A stretch of 64,000 nucleotides of DNA. It comes from Alkalihalobacterium elongatum. Lineage in GTDB: Bacteria > Bacillota > Bacilli > Bacillales > Bacillaceae_F. Numbering within the stretch: the stretch's first letter is position 1; each line of letters begins with the position of its first letter. The stretch lies in assembly GCF_019024285.1 (NCBI RefSeq), contig NZ_WMKZ01000001.1:62001-126000 (forward strand), written 5' to 3'. Positions 54,969 through 64,000 of the stretch are shown piece after piece. The notes under the pieces were generated by a model. It had not been told where the DNA came from. It ran no database searches and saw only the letters and a program-made list of their open reading frames with translations. The translations under genes were made by a program, and so were the position numbers.

Positions 54969-55763
54969 TTAATGACTTACTTGCATACGATTACTATACT
55001 TCTCCAAAACGATAGCCACACCATCATTATCATTCGTTTCCGTTATGTTATCGGCAATCTCCTTTAGTTCTTTGATCGCATTTCCCATCGCAATCGAATA
55101 TCCGCATGCTTGAAATAATCCTAGGTCATTAAAATCATCACCAAAGCACATCGCGTCATGAAATGTTAATTGTAGTTGATCTAGAATATATTCGACTGCA
55201 GACTCTTTAGAAGATTTTTGAGACATAATTTGAATGAGCTCGCCGTGATCGGTAATGAGAATATTTAGCTCTTTTCCAAACTTATTTAGCAATTGTTCCG
55301 ATTGGGAAAAATTCGTTAATAGTACCTTTGTACAATCATAGCCTATCAATTCCTCGTAACTTATAATTGTTGGGTTTTGTTCTACTTTCATCATATCTGT
55401 ATAATCTAAAGATTTACTACTATACCATTTATCTTTTACTTCAATACTAATATTCGCCGCATTATCTAAGAAAAGACAGAAATCTATGAGTTCTTTCGTC
55501 TTTTTCTTTGGTATTGAAAAATGTATTTGTTTGTTCGTTTGACTACAATGAAATAATGCTCCGTTGTAATAGACCATTGTTCCAATTGATGCTAAATTTA
55601 ACTCTTTGAAGTTAGTGCAGCGTGGCGGTCGTGCTGTAGCAAATATGAGGTGGATCCCATTCGCTTTTAACCCCTTTAGTACTTCAATGCTCTTCATTGA
55701 AATCGTTTTAGATGAATTTAAAAGAGTACCATCTAAATCTATAATAATTACTTTTGGTTTCAC
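54969..55763 (-). CDS. HAD-superfamily phosphatase, Cof type
   Basis: 264 residues with the full HAD motif set: DLDGTLLNSSK (9-19), FATAR, and CFGDDFNDLGLF near 207. Cof-type enzymes remove phosphate from small sugars or cofactors such as flavins. A terminator-free gap and the SUKH gene follow. Substrate not assignable. Confidence 0.9.
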   Translation of the reverse strand: MKPKVIIIDLDGTLLNSSKTISMKSIEVLKGLKANGIHLIFATARPPRCTNFKELNLASIGTMVYYNGALFHCSQTNKQIHFSIPKKKTKELIDFCLFLDNAANISIEVKDKWYSSKSLDYTDMMKVEQNPTIISYEELIGYDCTKVLLTNFSQSEQLLNKFGKELNILITDHGELIQIMSQKSSKESAVEYILDQLQLTFHDAMCFGDDFNDLGLFQACGYSIAMGNAIKELKEIADNITETNDNDGVAIVLEKYSNRMQVSH

Positions 55764-56074
55764 TTATCATGTTCTCCTCTCAACAACGATTAAGTTTATT
55801 TCAACTAAGGAGTAAAATTACTAATATCGTACCATATTTTGTAATATTAGCGGTGTTTTTGTAAGATATTGCGTATATACGTTTCTTAACTAGAGACTGG
55901 GAAACAACCTTAAAAAGTTATTTAGAAAAATCTATGTTTAGTTTTAAAACTAGTTCATCACTTTAGCTTATTTCGCAGTTCTTTTATCTGCTGGTTTGGA
56001 TTTATCATTAGTTTAATTTTGTCATTTTTTCGTAGTCGTTACAAAAAAGCTAATACAGCAACAATCTCGAAAAA

Positions 56075-56109
56075 TAAACCATCAGGAAGATAGGTTCCTA
56101 ATGGTTTAT
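56075..56109 (-). terminator. Terminator of the aldo/keto reductase gene
   Basis: AAACCAT.AGGAA and TTCCT.ATGGTTT form a stem next to the stop codon, with a short U-run. The other 55764-56074 bases hold no gene. Confidence 0.75.
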
Positions 56110-56112
56110 GGA

Positions 56113-57084
56113 TTAATTTATTTCTTCTGTACGATCGGTTGCTGGTGGTGGCGTGATGGATAAATTTGAAATCTCATCACGCCACTCGTTCGTCATATTC
56201 ACATCTAAAGCAGCTAGTGAATATTCAAGCTGTTCTACATTTCTGGCCCCAATAATTGGTGCTGTTACGGCTGGATGTGCCATTACCCATGAAACCGCTA
56301 AAGTAGCAGGATGAACGCCATGTTTATTTGCATATGCAGTAAACCGTTCAGCCACTTCAAAGTTCATTTGATCACTATAACGTTTCGTATACATTTCTTG
56401 TTCGACCAATCTTCCTTCTTGCGGCTTACTATTTACTCCGTACTTCCCCGTTAACAATCCTCCACCAAGTGGACTGTATGTGATTACGCCTAATTGCTCG
56501 GATTGAGCAAGTGGAAGAATTTCGACTTCAGATTGACGTTTAACGAGATTATACATCGGCTGGATTAACTCGAATCGAGCCAATCGTTCTTTTGCAGAAA
56601 TGCCTAATGCTTTTGCAATTTGCCACGCTGCCCAGTTACTAACTGCAGGATAAAGAATTTTTCCTTGCGCTTGAAGATCGTCTAGTGCACGAAGTGTTTC
56701 TTCCATTGGTGTATCATCATCAAACTTGTGTACAAAGTAGAAATCTAACCGATCCGTTTTTAACCGTCTTAACGTATTTTCCACTTCTAGCATTATATGA
56801 CGGCGTGACAGCCCTCTGGAGTTTACATCATCCCCAGTTGGAAAGTACACTTTGGAAGTGAGTACAATTTCATCCCGACAATCTGCTATACATTCTCCAA
56901 GAATTTCTTCGGCGACACCATTACTGTACATATTTGCGCAGTCATAAAAATTAATACCTGCCTCCCGAGTGCGTTTAAACATTGCTTTTGACATTTCTCT
57001 ATCAGCATTTCCCCCAAATGACATCGTGCCAAAGCACAACTTTGAAACTTTTATTCCAGTTTTTCCAACGGTACGGTACTCCAT
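56113..57084 (-). CDS. Aldo/keto reductase
   Basis: 323 residues from ATG at 57084 (GGGGGGCTTATC upstream); the frame is open 16 codons earlier. The TIM-barrel NADPH enzyme carries the catalytic Asp/Tyr (NFYDCANMYSNG), Lys (LTSKVYF) and His (FYFVHKFDD) tetrad. It reduces aldehydes or ketones; the substrate is unknown. Confidence 0.9.
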   Translation of the reverse strand: MEYRTVGKTGIKVSKLCFGTMSFGGNADREMSKAMFKRTREAGINFYDCANMYSNGVAEEILGECIADCRDEIVLTSKVYFPTGDDVNSRGLSRRHIMLEVENTLRRLKTDRLDFYFVHKFDDDTPMEETLRALDDLQAQGKILYPAVSNWAAWQIAKALGISAKERLARFELIQPMYNLVKRQSEVEILPLAQSEQLGVITYSPLGGGLLTGKYGVNSKPQEGRLVEQEMYTKRYSDQMNFEVAERFTAYANKHGVHPATLAVSWVMAHPAVTAPIIGARNVEQLEYSLAALDVNMTNEWRDEISNLSITPPPATDRTEEIN

Positions 57085-57200
57085 GATAAGCCCCCCAGTT
57101 TTTAAATAAGAATGCTCTATAATTAAGCCCAAAAAATGACTATGTAATAGAAACTAAGTATCCACTAAATTATTTTTAAGTATTTTTGCTTATGAAAAGT

Positions 57201-57764
57201 TTAATCGATATCCTGTAACAATAATTCCAACTCATATCTCAGTTGACTTCTTGTTTCTAAATCGTTGTCAACAATCACTTCCTCGACTGGAAATGGTTCT
57301 TTAGAAACGATCGAGTGCTTTAACCTTAAAAATGTACTTAGGGTAAAATCACAATCATCCCAATCTGTTCGATAACCAACAATTCCTTGTCTCTTAACTA
57401 ATAAATCGACTTCTCTAATAACGCATTTTAAGAAATCATCATACAAACATTCTGTATTTATCCAGATCTCTGGTTTATTTTTCATACTCAAATCATCAAA
57501 GTACTCTGCTTTTAGGGACAATACACGTTCCTTTTTTAGCTCAAAAGTCCAAACCACTCCATCAGGTTCACCGTCCCATTGACAACTACTAACCTTTTTT
57601 AATTCCAAGCTAGGGACACAATCAGGGTTAATTTGCATCAATGCGACTAAAAAATCATCTAAACAATTTGTAACATAACTAGCGGTAAACTCAAGCTTTT
57701 GTCTGTTTATTTCTAGATTACAAGTCGCCCAACCAGTCCCACTTAAAACATATTTAAACTCCAT
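57201..57764 (-). CDS. Hypothetical protein
   Basis: 187 residues from the second ATG at 57764. No signal peptide or membrane segment. The start MEFKYVLSGTGWATCNLEIN and a later WDGEPDGVVWTFEL are conserved-looking but belong to no family I can name. It may be an immunity-type protein, which is only a guess. The next 412 bases upstream show no gene. Confidence 0.55.
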   Translation of the reverse strand: MEFKYVLSGTGWATCNLEINRQKLEFTASYVTNCLDDFLVALMQINPDCVPSLELKKVSSCQWDGEPDGVVWTFELKKERVLSLKAEYFDDLSMKNKPEIWINTECLYDDFLKCVIREVDLLVKRQGIVGYRTDWDDCDFTLSTFLRLKHSIVSKEPFPVEEVIVDNDLETRSQLRYELELLLQDID

Positions 57765-58141
57765 GTTTACCATCCTTTTTCTATTCTTTAAGCAATTTTA
57801 ATAGGTTACATAATATCTTTTTGAAACAGGAAGACCTAAATATTTATATTTTACAGTTATCATTTCGAGCGGTACCTCATAAAACTCTACTTTTATTCCG
57901 TAACACTTGGTATTAAAAACCACTTCTTTTTCAATAAATCACCTTTATGCAAGACTATAAAATAATTCTAATTACCTTAATATTTCGACTTCACATTCAT
58001 TTGTTCCTTTTTATTAAAATGGTTGAAATCGTCACAACAACTACAAACCCGATGTAATCATTTGAACCCTTGCCAAACAAACGCTTTATATAGAACGCTG
58101 GTAAAGAAGTTGTTTTATTTTTGCTATCAGTTAAAGAACAC

Positions 58142-58168
58142 AAAAAAGAGTTGCTTGACTACAACTCC
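58142..58168 (-). terminator. Terminator of the DUF3953 gene
   Basis: GAGTTG and CAACTC with an 8-base loop followed by six U on the minus strand, 8 bases past the stop. Confidence 0.75.
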
Positions 58169-58176
58169 CATGTGCA

Positions 58177-58413
58177 TTAATACTGTACGAAACCTTGAAT
58201 AGATACAAAAAATACAAATAAAGATACACCGATGCTCATATATCCCCAGAAGGCTTTTTTATCTTTTTGTAATTCAATTAGGCCTGTCATTAAGATCGCT
58301 GCTGATAAAAACAGCATTAAAAAAGGCGATGATGCATGATTACCCGTTACCATACTAAATATTGCTAACCCGATTACAATAATAGAAAATAATATTCTTA
58401 GCTTTCTAAGCAT
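58177..58413 (-). CDS. DUF3953-like small membrane protein
   Basis: 78 residues from ATG at 58413 (GGAGGGGGAGT upstream), with three membrane segments and the family stretch LMTGLIELQKDKKAFWGYMSIG. Function unknown. Confidence 0.75.
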   Translation of the reverse strand: MLRKLRILFSIIVIGLAIFSMVTGNHASSPFLMLFLSAAILMTGLIELQKDKKAFWGYMSIGVSLFVFFVSIQGFVQY

Positions 58414-58558
58414 ACTCCCCCTCCAATCATTACCAACAATATATTCTTTAATCATACTACTTAAAAACTATGTTTTGAAGAAAAAGGAACTTTTTTAATA
58501 GATATATGAAAGACAATCTTATTACAGACTATATTTCAAACTAGCTTTTATTATTGAT

Positions 58559-58591
58559 AAAAGGTTAACCCTTTTTCTTGTTAACCTTTTT
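58559..58591 (+). terminator. Terminator-like hairpin
   Basis: AAAAGGTTAAC and GTTAACCTTTTT with 10-base loop, U-run on the plus strand. It lies between the DUF3953 gene and the protease; the remaining 58456-58848 shows only an AT-rich promoter region. Confidence 0.65.
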
Positions 58592-58848
58592 CTGGGTGGA
58601 TCATTTTCAATTTCCTTACAAACATTTTGCATAAGGCATATATCCTACTGCACTTTATGGCTATTACTTATATTTATAGGTAAGATGATTTAGCTTCATA
58701 TTTTGAAATACTTAATATTTACTAGTATATTAATATACTTTTTCCTCATTTTTCAAAAAACAACAAACATTGAAAGGGAATTTATTTCGAAACACGAATA
58801 TACCCTCTTGAAGTTATTTAAAAAATTGTAAATTTACGGAGGGAATCT

Positions 58849-60090
58849 ATGAAGAAGTGGTTAGCAGGGTTATCATTAGCAGGGTTACTAGCATTTGGGG
58901 GATCTGGGGCATTGGCAGAAGAAAAAACGGACTATATCATCACGTTTTCTAGTCAAACCATTCCTCAAAGTCTCATTACAGATATGAAAGGCTTAGGAGC
59001 AGAGATTATTCAAGAAGTACCACAAATCGGGGTGGTTAGTGTCAGTTCATCAAATCCCCGCTTTAAAGATTGGGCCGAGAGTCAATCTGGCATAGCGGCT
59101 GTTTCAGAGGATGTTGAAATTCGTTCTCCTGAAACAGAATTTCAGTTTGCTTACCGATTGGACGAAGGCTTGCGTGTGGATACTAGTGGCGCAGATCTTT
59201 ATGAACAGTATCAATGGGATATTAAACGAGTTACAAAAGACGGTAATTCTTGGGAAATCCAAGCAGGAAATCATGATGTTGTAGTAGCTATCATTGACAG
59301 TGGTGTTGATACTACACATCCAGATTTACAAAGAAACCTTTTATATGCAAAATCATTTGTTCCAGGCACGGCTGATGACTCTTTTAGAGGAGATCACGGT
59401 ACACATGTTGCAGGTACGATTGCCGCTAATGGAAGAGTTATGGGTGTAGGTCCTGAATTAGGAATTGCGTCTTACCGTGTTTCAGGATGGACAAGTATTT
59501 TAGCAGGAATTACAGCAGCTGCTGATGATGGGGTCGATGTAGCGAACTTAAGCTTAGGTACTTACAGTTTTATGAACGATGAACAACAAAGAACGCTCCA
59601 TTTAACAGCATCTCGTGCTGTAAGATATGCACAAAGTAAGGATATGTTTATTGTTGGTGCAAACGGAAACAACGCAATTGATTTAGGCAAGAAAATGAAT
59701 ACTGTCCCTGGAGAAGGAGCACAGTGGTCAGGTCCATTACATGATACATTCTCTGATATCCCTTGGGTCATCAGTGTTTCCTCTTCTACTATTACCGATG
59801 AGCTTGCTTTTTACTCTAACTATGGAAATGTAGATCTTGCAGGTCCTGGTGGAGATCGTGAAAATCCTACATTATCTACGGTTGAAGGTGGATATGGCTC
59901 TATGATCGGTACAAGTATGGCTGCTCCAAAGGTAGCTGCTGCAATCGGACTCGTTAAAGCGCAAAACCCTGATATGAAACCTGCGCAAATTAGAGCATTA
60001 CTTCAGCAAACTGCTGATGGTGGTACAGGTACTAGCCGTCAACATTTTGGTCATGGTATTGTGAATGTTTATAATGCGTTACAAAGATAA
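58849..60090 (+). CDS. Secreted subtilisin-like serine protease (S8)
   Basis: 413 residues: a signal peptide (1-23, ...SGALAEE), an inhibitory prodomain of about 70 residues, then the catalytic domain. The triad is D150 (AIIDSGVD), H183 (GDHGTHVAGT) and S356 (GTSMAAP); N272 forms the oxyanion hole (GANGNN). It is exported and degrades proteins outside the cell. GGAGGGAATCT precedes the ATG and a strong terminator follows. The gap between the His and Ser is longer than in subtilisin Carlsberg, so it belongs to a different subgroup. Confidence 0.93.
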   Translation: MKKWLAGLSLAGLLAFGGSGALAEEKTDYIITFSSQTIPQSLITDMKGLGAEIIQEVPQIGVVSVSSSNPRFKDWAESQSGIAAVSEDVEIRSPETEFQFAYRLDEGLRVDTSGADLYEQYQWDIKRVTKDGNSWEIQAGNHDVVVAIIDSGVDTTHPDLQRNLLYAKSFVPGTADDSFRGDHGTHVAGTIAANGRVMGVGPELGIASYRVSGWTSILAGITAAADDGVDVANLSLGTYSFMNDEQQRTLHLTASRAVRYAQSKDMFIVGANGNNAIDLGKKMNTVPGEGAQWSGPLHDTFSDIPWVISVSSSTITDELAFYSNYGNVDLAGPGGDRENPTLSTVEGGYGSMIGTSMAAPKVAAAIGLVKAQNPDMKPAQIRALLQQTADGGTGTSRQHFGHGIVNVYNALQR

Positions 60091-60109
60091 ATAAGGAAAG
60101 AGGCTGCGT

Positions 60110-60147
60110 GATCTACGATTTGATCGTGATAATGCAGCCTTTTTTAT
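60110..60147 (+). terminator. Terminator of the protease gene
   Basis: AGGCTGC and GCAGCCT, with an inner stem and then six U, 19 bases past the stop codon. Confidence 0.88.
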
Positions 60148-60250
60148 TGCTTCTATGATTTAATTTTCGTTACTGGCACTAACTTCTGTTACTAAACCAA
60201 AAAGATTATTAGGGGTTGGATCAAGTTTGCAATGTCCTAGAAGATTTTAC

Positions 60251-60745
60251 TTAATACAATGGATATGTAATTATCCCCATAATTACCGCAGATACCAAAA
60301 CTCCAAAACTAATTGATAGAAAGGCGACTCGAAATGGAATGAAAAACAAGATTGCTGCTAAACATGCACTATACGCCCCAGTCGTTGGGAAAGGAACCGC
60401 TGTAAATAACACTAACCCAAAGGCTCCGTATTTTTCTAATTTACGACTTTTACTCATCGTCCTCTGGTATAACCAATGATAGAAACGATCGTAGAAGTTG
60501 AACCTGACTAACCACTTACTTATCGGTCGGAACAGTAATAAAATCGGTGCTATCGGAAGAAGATTTCCTAATATACTGTATACGAGCGCTGATTGAAATG
60601 ATAAGTCTAAAAATGCTCCTGCTGGCAACCCACCCCGTAATTCAATAATCGGCAATGCTGAAATAATAACGATAATAGCTTCTGGTGGTAAGAAACTTAA
60701 ATGTTCAATGAGTCCCTCTTGTATCGTTTTCTTAAAACTATCCAC
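60251..60745 (-). CDS. COG2426 small multidrug-export-like membrane protein
   Basis: About 164 residues with four or five membrane segments and the family stretch ALPIIELRGGLPAGAFLDLS. I take a GTG at 60745 because GGAGG lies 11 bases upstream; an ATG 6 codons earlier (60763) overlaps that site. Annotated in relatives as a small drug exporter, but the function is not well established. Confidence 0.75.
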   Translation of the reverse strand: MDSFKKTIQEGLIEHLSFLPPEAIIVIISALPIIELRGGLPAGAFLDLSFQSALVYSILGNLLPIAPILLLFRPISKWLVRFNFYDRFYHWLYQRTMSKSRKLEKYGAFGLVLFTAVPFPTTGAYSACLAAILFFIPFRVAFLSISFGVLVSAVIMGIITYPLY

Positions 60746-61029
60746 TAAAACAAATTCCTCCATAATTGGCAAAATTTTTACTCTCATTCATCTTATCATA
60801 TCTATGTTTTCAATTGTCTAAAACCCAGCTTACTAATCTAATCTATCTAATTATATATTACAATATTTCCCTATTCTTCCTGCCAATCTTGTATAATAGC
60901 AAGATGGCTAACGATTACATTACGTTATTACATAAATATCTATTTTTTAAAGAAAAACATTATTTTGTTGAAACTTCCTCCCTCACTTATGTATCTAACA
61001 AATAGAGCCTCACGAAAGGAGCACGATTC

Positions 61030-61569
61030 GTGGATCAAATTAAGATCGTCAAAAAAGCAAAAAAAGGCGATGTTGACTCATTCGAGCAACTTATCCTTAT
61101 TCATAAATTAACAATGTATCGTGTTGCAAAAACGATACTTTCACGAGATGAAGATTGCGCAGATGCGATGCAAGAAGCAATATTAAAAGCTTTCCAAAGC
61201 ATCCATACTTTGCGTGAACCTGCTTTCTTTAAATCATGGTTGATCCGCATTTTAATGAATGAATGTCATCAACTGCACAGACAAAGAAGAAACCTTACTT
61301 CCTATGACCGTTTGGTTGAGCCCTTTTCCGATGATAAAGGTTACGAAAAGATTGAAATTCAGGAAATACTCGACACTCTTCCAAGTGAGCAGAGACAACT
61401 TTTAAAGCTGTTTCATATTGAAGATCTTTCGATTCAAGAAATTTCACAAATCTATGAAACACCAGAAAATACGATCAAAACAAAATTACGAAGAGCGAGG
61501 GAAAAAATCCGTCAACACCTATTAAAACATGAGGAGGGTTTAACATGGAAAAATGGGAACAACAACTAA
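61030..61569 (+). CDS. ECF-type RNA polymerase sigma factor
   Basis: 179 residues with sigma-70 region 2 (MYRVAKTILSRDEDCADAMQ) and region 4 (QRQLLKLFHIEDLSIQEISQ). The start is GTG at 61030 after AAAGGAG. The next gene, starting inside its last codons, encodes its likely anti-sigma, so the pair form a signal-responsive module. Targets cannot be read here. Confidence 0.92.
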   Translation: MDQIKIVKKAKKGDVDSFEQLILIHKLTMYRVAKTILSRDEDCADAMQEAILKAFQSIHTLREPAFFKSWLIRILMNECHQLHRQRRNLTSYDRLVEPFSDDKGYEKIEIQEILDTLPSEQRQLLKLFHIEDLSIQEISQIYETPENTIKTKLRRAREKIRQHLLKHEEGLTWKNGNNN

Positions 61570-62849
61570 AAAACGACGTTAATACCTCCCTGCCAACCGA
61601 ATTGGAACAAAGAATTTCAAAAACCCTGCAACAACTACCGCGAAAAAAACGACGTTCGAAATTCATTTACGGTTTATCTGCAGCGGCTCTAGCCTTGATT
61701 GTGACAACGAGCTTACCATTTATATCCCCAACGATTGCCGAGACCATGAAAAATCTCCCTGTAGTTGGCTCTGCCTTCGAATTTGTCGGTAATATTGGCA
61801 TGAAAAAAGGCGCCGACGATGGATTAGCCACTTCTCTAGGAGAGCAAATAGAATTTGATGGTCATCTTGTTACATTTACAGAAACACTTTATGATGGCGG
61901 AGAAATTCACCTCGGCTATATCATCGAAATGATTGATCCCACACAACCACCTAATTTTTTAGGTAATTTTTTTGAGTTATTTATTAATGGAAAACCAGCT
62001 GGAAGCTACGGTATGGGGGGAAATGAGGAAGAAGTAAAAGAAGGAATGTATATTGGAGCTATTAGTATTCGACTTAGAGAAGATGTCCCAGACTCCTTTT
62101 TACTTGGATTACGTCCGAATGAAAGCCGTTCATGGTTTGTACAACTACCTGTAGAGAAGCAGGGAGATCAAAAATCATTTCTTGTCAATCAAAAAAGAGA
62201 AACGAACGAATTAGCAATTGTATATGATAAAGTTACATTTTTCCCTACTTCTACAGAATTGACTTTGCGGTTAATTATGGACGAAGAGGCATTCTTCAAT
62301 GATCACTTTATGTTGCTAGATTATCTTGTAACAGATGATCAAGGTCGTGTACTGCAACCATTTAGTGGCGGTGGAGGCGGCAATGGACCAGAAAATGGTA
62401 AAGTCACTCATACATTTGAACAGTATTTTGAACCACTTGATACTGTACCAAGCTCGATTACTATTCGTCCATACCTTGGTGACTTTAAAGATACAGCACC
62501 TAACATAATTAGAAAAAAATGGATAAACGATGAACTTACACTTTCCCAAGGGGAAATGGGTGAAATCACTTTCTTAGATGTAATAAAAAGCGATGATGTC
62601 TTTACACTATCTTACGAGGTGAGCGGAATTGATGCCTATCGTCAAGCCAATGCCTTCTGGCTAGAAGATGGGGACGGAAATCGTTACCATAGTCTAAAGC
62701 CCGCACTTCGAGTAGACGGGACGAACCATCAATATCAATCTTCCTTTGAAACGACGTTACCTATAGAGGAGTTATACATTACGACAATTAAAATGAATGC
62801 TCCTAACTTCTTGGAAGAGTTAGAAATAATAATAGATTTAGACAGATAA
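61545..62849 (+). CDS. DUF4179 anti-sigma factor
   Basis: 434 residues: a short cytoplasmic N-terminus, one membrane segment (about 41-62, LSAAALALIVTTSLPF) and a large extracytoplasmic part with the DUF4179 region after FEFVGNIG and a beta-rich tail. GAGGAGGG lies upstream of the ATG. It overlaps the sigma gene by 25 bases, as is usual for a sigma/anti-sigma pair. The signal is unknown. Confidence 0.85.
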   Translation: MEKWEQQLKNDVNTSLPTELEQRISKTLQQLPRKKRRSKFIYGLSAAALALIVTTSLPFISPTIAETMKNLPVVGSAFEFVGNIGMKKGADDGLATSLGEQIEFDGHLVTFTETLYDGGEIHLGYIIEMIDPTQPPNFLGNFFELFINGKPAGSYGMGGNEEEVKEGMYIGAISIRLREDVPDSFLLGLRPNESRSWFVQLPVEKQGDQKSFLVNQKRETNELAIVYDKVTFFPTSTELTLRLIMDEEAFFNDHFMLLDYLVTDDQGRVLQPFSGGGGGNGPENGKVTHTFEQYFEPLDTVPSSITIRPYLGDFKDTAPNIIRKKWINDELTLSQGEMGEITFLDVIKSDDVFTLSYEVSGIDAYRQANAFWLEDGDGNRYHSLKPALRVDGTNHQYQSSFETTLPIEELYITTIKMNAPNFLEELEIIIDLDR

Positions 62850-62864
62850 CTATTTAAAAGAATT

Positions 62865-62902
62865 AGAGGAGCAGGTGTTAAACCTCCTTCCTCTATTTTT
62901 TT
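62865..62902 (+). terminator. Terminator of the sigma/anti-sigma operon
   Basis: AGAGGA..AGG and CCT..TCCTCT with short loop, then U-run, 15 bases past the stop. Confidence 0.8.
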
Positions 62903-62939
62903 ATTTCATAACTGGAGTAACATCTGATTCTATAACTTC

Positions 62940-64000
62940 CTACCTGACAATACGTGAATACTGTGCTTTTGTAATGTAATAGAAAATTCCATATACAATT
63001 GCATAAACGACATACATAATTGCTGAAAAGCCTAACACAGTTAGATATGAATTGTTGTCAGTGATCATATGTGTGAAAACAATTGTATCGGCAGCTTTCA
63101 TTGCAAAGACACTGTGGAGGATTCCGATGAGTAACGGAATAAGGAATACTGGTAGCAAGCGTTTCGTAATGACCTTCTTTTCAACTTGCGCATTCATTCC
63201 AATTTTTCGTAAGATTTTGTATTGATGTTTTTCTTCTTCTGCAGCCATAACTTGTTTAAAATATAACAAACTTGCCGTCATTAAAATAAAAACTCCACTC
63301 ATAAAAAATCCAATAAAACAAACAAGTCCAAACACTTCCATCGTTTCACTGTAATGGTTAAACGCAGTTCGGTAACCTCCTACGTTCCCAGCTAAAACAG
63401 AGCTTAAATCTTTATTAAGAGCGCCAGACGTCAAAGCATTTGTAAAATTAAACACATGAGCGATGTTGTCCGTTAAGTGAATATCTCCTGTTTGGCGTAA
63501 TAGTTGAAAATCTTCATCATGTAAAATGAGGTTATGCAAACCCCCAAACGTTCCCAGTCCCGTAGCAAGTGCTTCTGTAATTTTCAACGTGTGTTCGGAA
63601 AAGTGGAGCTCATGCCCTAGGATGGCCTGCTCCATATCACTTAATAAAGAGGGATGAGTATAGGTTACTGTTCCTTGATTTATGTTTAATGGTTGTAGCC
63701 TTGTTTTAGACAATGAAATGAGTTGATTAAACTCTGTCTCACTGTATACTCTAAAATAATTATCCTCACTGGTTATATACGTTCTACTGTCATCGAAAAC
63801 ATTCTGCATTTTCGGTGCTGTTTGAAACATTTTAACTGAATAAGCGTCCATAACCCTTGTGTTGTGTTCATTAAAACTCGCGTATACTTGTTCGAGTACC
63901 CCTTCTTCTCCTCCATAATAGTACATTTCATATCCGATGATTTCATACGTATTTTCTTCTATATTACTATATAGGGTATATCCTGTAGCAATCGCTGTTG
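62940..64000 (-). CDS. FtsX-like ABC transporter permease, 5' part beyond the window
   Basis: At least 353 residues; the frame is open to the right edge (TLYSNIEENTYEIIGYEMYY precedes the first ATG at 63926), so the start lies outside. Three C-terminal membrane segments and a long extracytoplasmic loop match the C-terminal half of BceB/YxdM-type permeases, which work with an ATPase in peptide-antibiotic sensing and resistance. The cytosolic stretch FKQVMAAEEEKHQYKILRKI is typical. The partner ATPase would lie upstream, off the window. Confidence 0.8.
   Translation of the reverse strand, partial: TAIATGYTLYSNIEENTYEIIGYEMYYYGGEEGVLEQVYASFNEHNTRVMDAYSVKMFQTAPKMQNVFDDSRTYITSEDNYFRVYSETEFNQLISLSKTRLQPLNINQGTVTYTHPSLLSDMEQAILGHELHFSEHTLKITEALATGLGTFGGLHNLILHDEDFQLLRQTGDIHLTDNIAHVFNFTNALTSGALNKDLSSVLAGNVGGYRTAFNHYSETMEVFGLVCFIGFFMSGVFILMTASLLYFKQVMAAEEEKHQYKILRKIGMNAQVEKKVITKRLLPVFLIPLLIGILHSVFAMKAADTIVFTHMITDNNSYLTVLGFSAIMYVVYAIVYGIFYYITKAQYSRIVR

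Noticed and set aside
57774-58176. Gene or RNA in the 400-base gap
   Set aside because: No open frame with a start signal and no paired structure beyond the terminator of the next gene.
60160-60200. Fourth copy of the 51-bp repeat (GTTACTGGCACT)
   Set aside because: Only the short string GTTACTGG is shared; no unit period is seen.

Overview
The window is a low-GC chromosome segment from a spore-forming member of the Bacillaceae. Support for this comes from strong AGGAGG-type ribosome sites, CcpA cre boxes, a T-box leader, a Fur box, a class IV (PhaR-PhaC) polyester synthase, remnants of a gerA-type germinant receptor, and many Bacillus-type small proteins. No tRNA, rRNA, CRISPR array, prophage or intact insertion sequence was found. 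Species cannot be fixed from the sequence alone.

Layout. (1) 1-7044: a minus-strand meta-cleavage operon for an aromatic compound, most likely phenol or a related phenol. It encodes an HpaB-family FAD monooxygenase, a catechol 2,3-dioxygenase, a one-domain FAD synthetase, a flavin reductase, 2-oxopent-4-enoate hydratase and the first codons of acetaldehyde dehydrogenase. Upstream lies a regulator with an aromatic-sensor N-terminus and a PucR-type HTH, and cre-like sites. (2) 7289-15256: an oxidoreductase, a cold-shock protein, a HIT hydrolase plus PP2C-like phosphatase behind a T-box leader, an NhaC-type antiporter, an XRE-PAS regulator and a D-cysteine desulfhydrase. (3) 15400-19700: poorly conserved small membrane or lipoproteins, gene remnants and repeats. 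(4) 19683-28846: fasciclin protein, DASS and DMT transporters, a TetR-controlled CDF metal exporter, peroxiredoxin, TrhA (hemolysin III), azoreductase and small proteins. (5) 28900-37200: unknown membrane proteins, CBO0543 protein, MarR regulator, a decayed ger operon, an orphan PAS histidine kinase and an M50 peptidase. (6) 37433-47721: phaRC divergent from a cytochrome P450, a Sir2 deacylase with an extra N-terminal domain, an erythromycin-esterase-family protein, fhs and a deaminase. (7) 47999-64000: rhodanese, an IucA/IucC siderophore synthetase and FhuF reductase behind a Fur box, methyltransferases, a SUKH protein, HAD phosphatase, aldo/keto reductase, a secreted subtilase, an ECF sigma with its DUF4179 anti-sigma, and an FtsX-like permease running off the edge.

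How the parts work together. The first operon would hydroxylate a phenol with reduced FAD made by the flavin reductase, open the catechol ring, and degrade the product to pyruvate and acetyl-CoA. The FAD synthetase inside the operon probably supplies its cofactor. The TetR gene and the CDF exporter gene each carry the same 13-bp operator in inverted orientation. FhuF and the siderophore synthetase form an iron-starvation set. The sigma/anti-sigma genes overlap, as expected for a co-translated pair.

The most unusual signals are a T-box (possible leucine specifier) in front of HIT and PP2C-like genes; a long hairpin that buries the ribosome site and start codon of a lipoprotein gene; a 51-bp repeat family at three loci; several small inverted-repeat elements; and a Sir2 protein fused to an unassigned domain.
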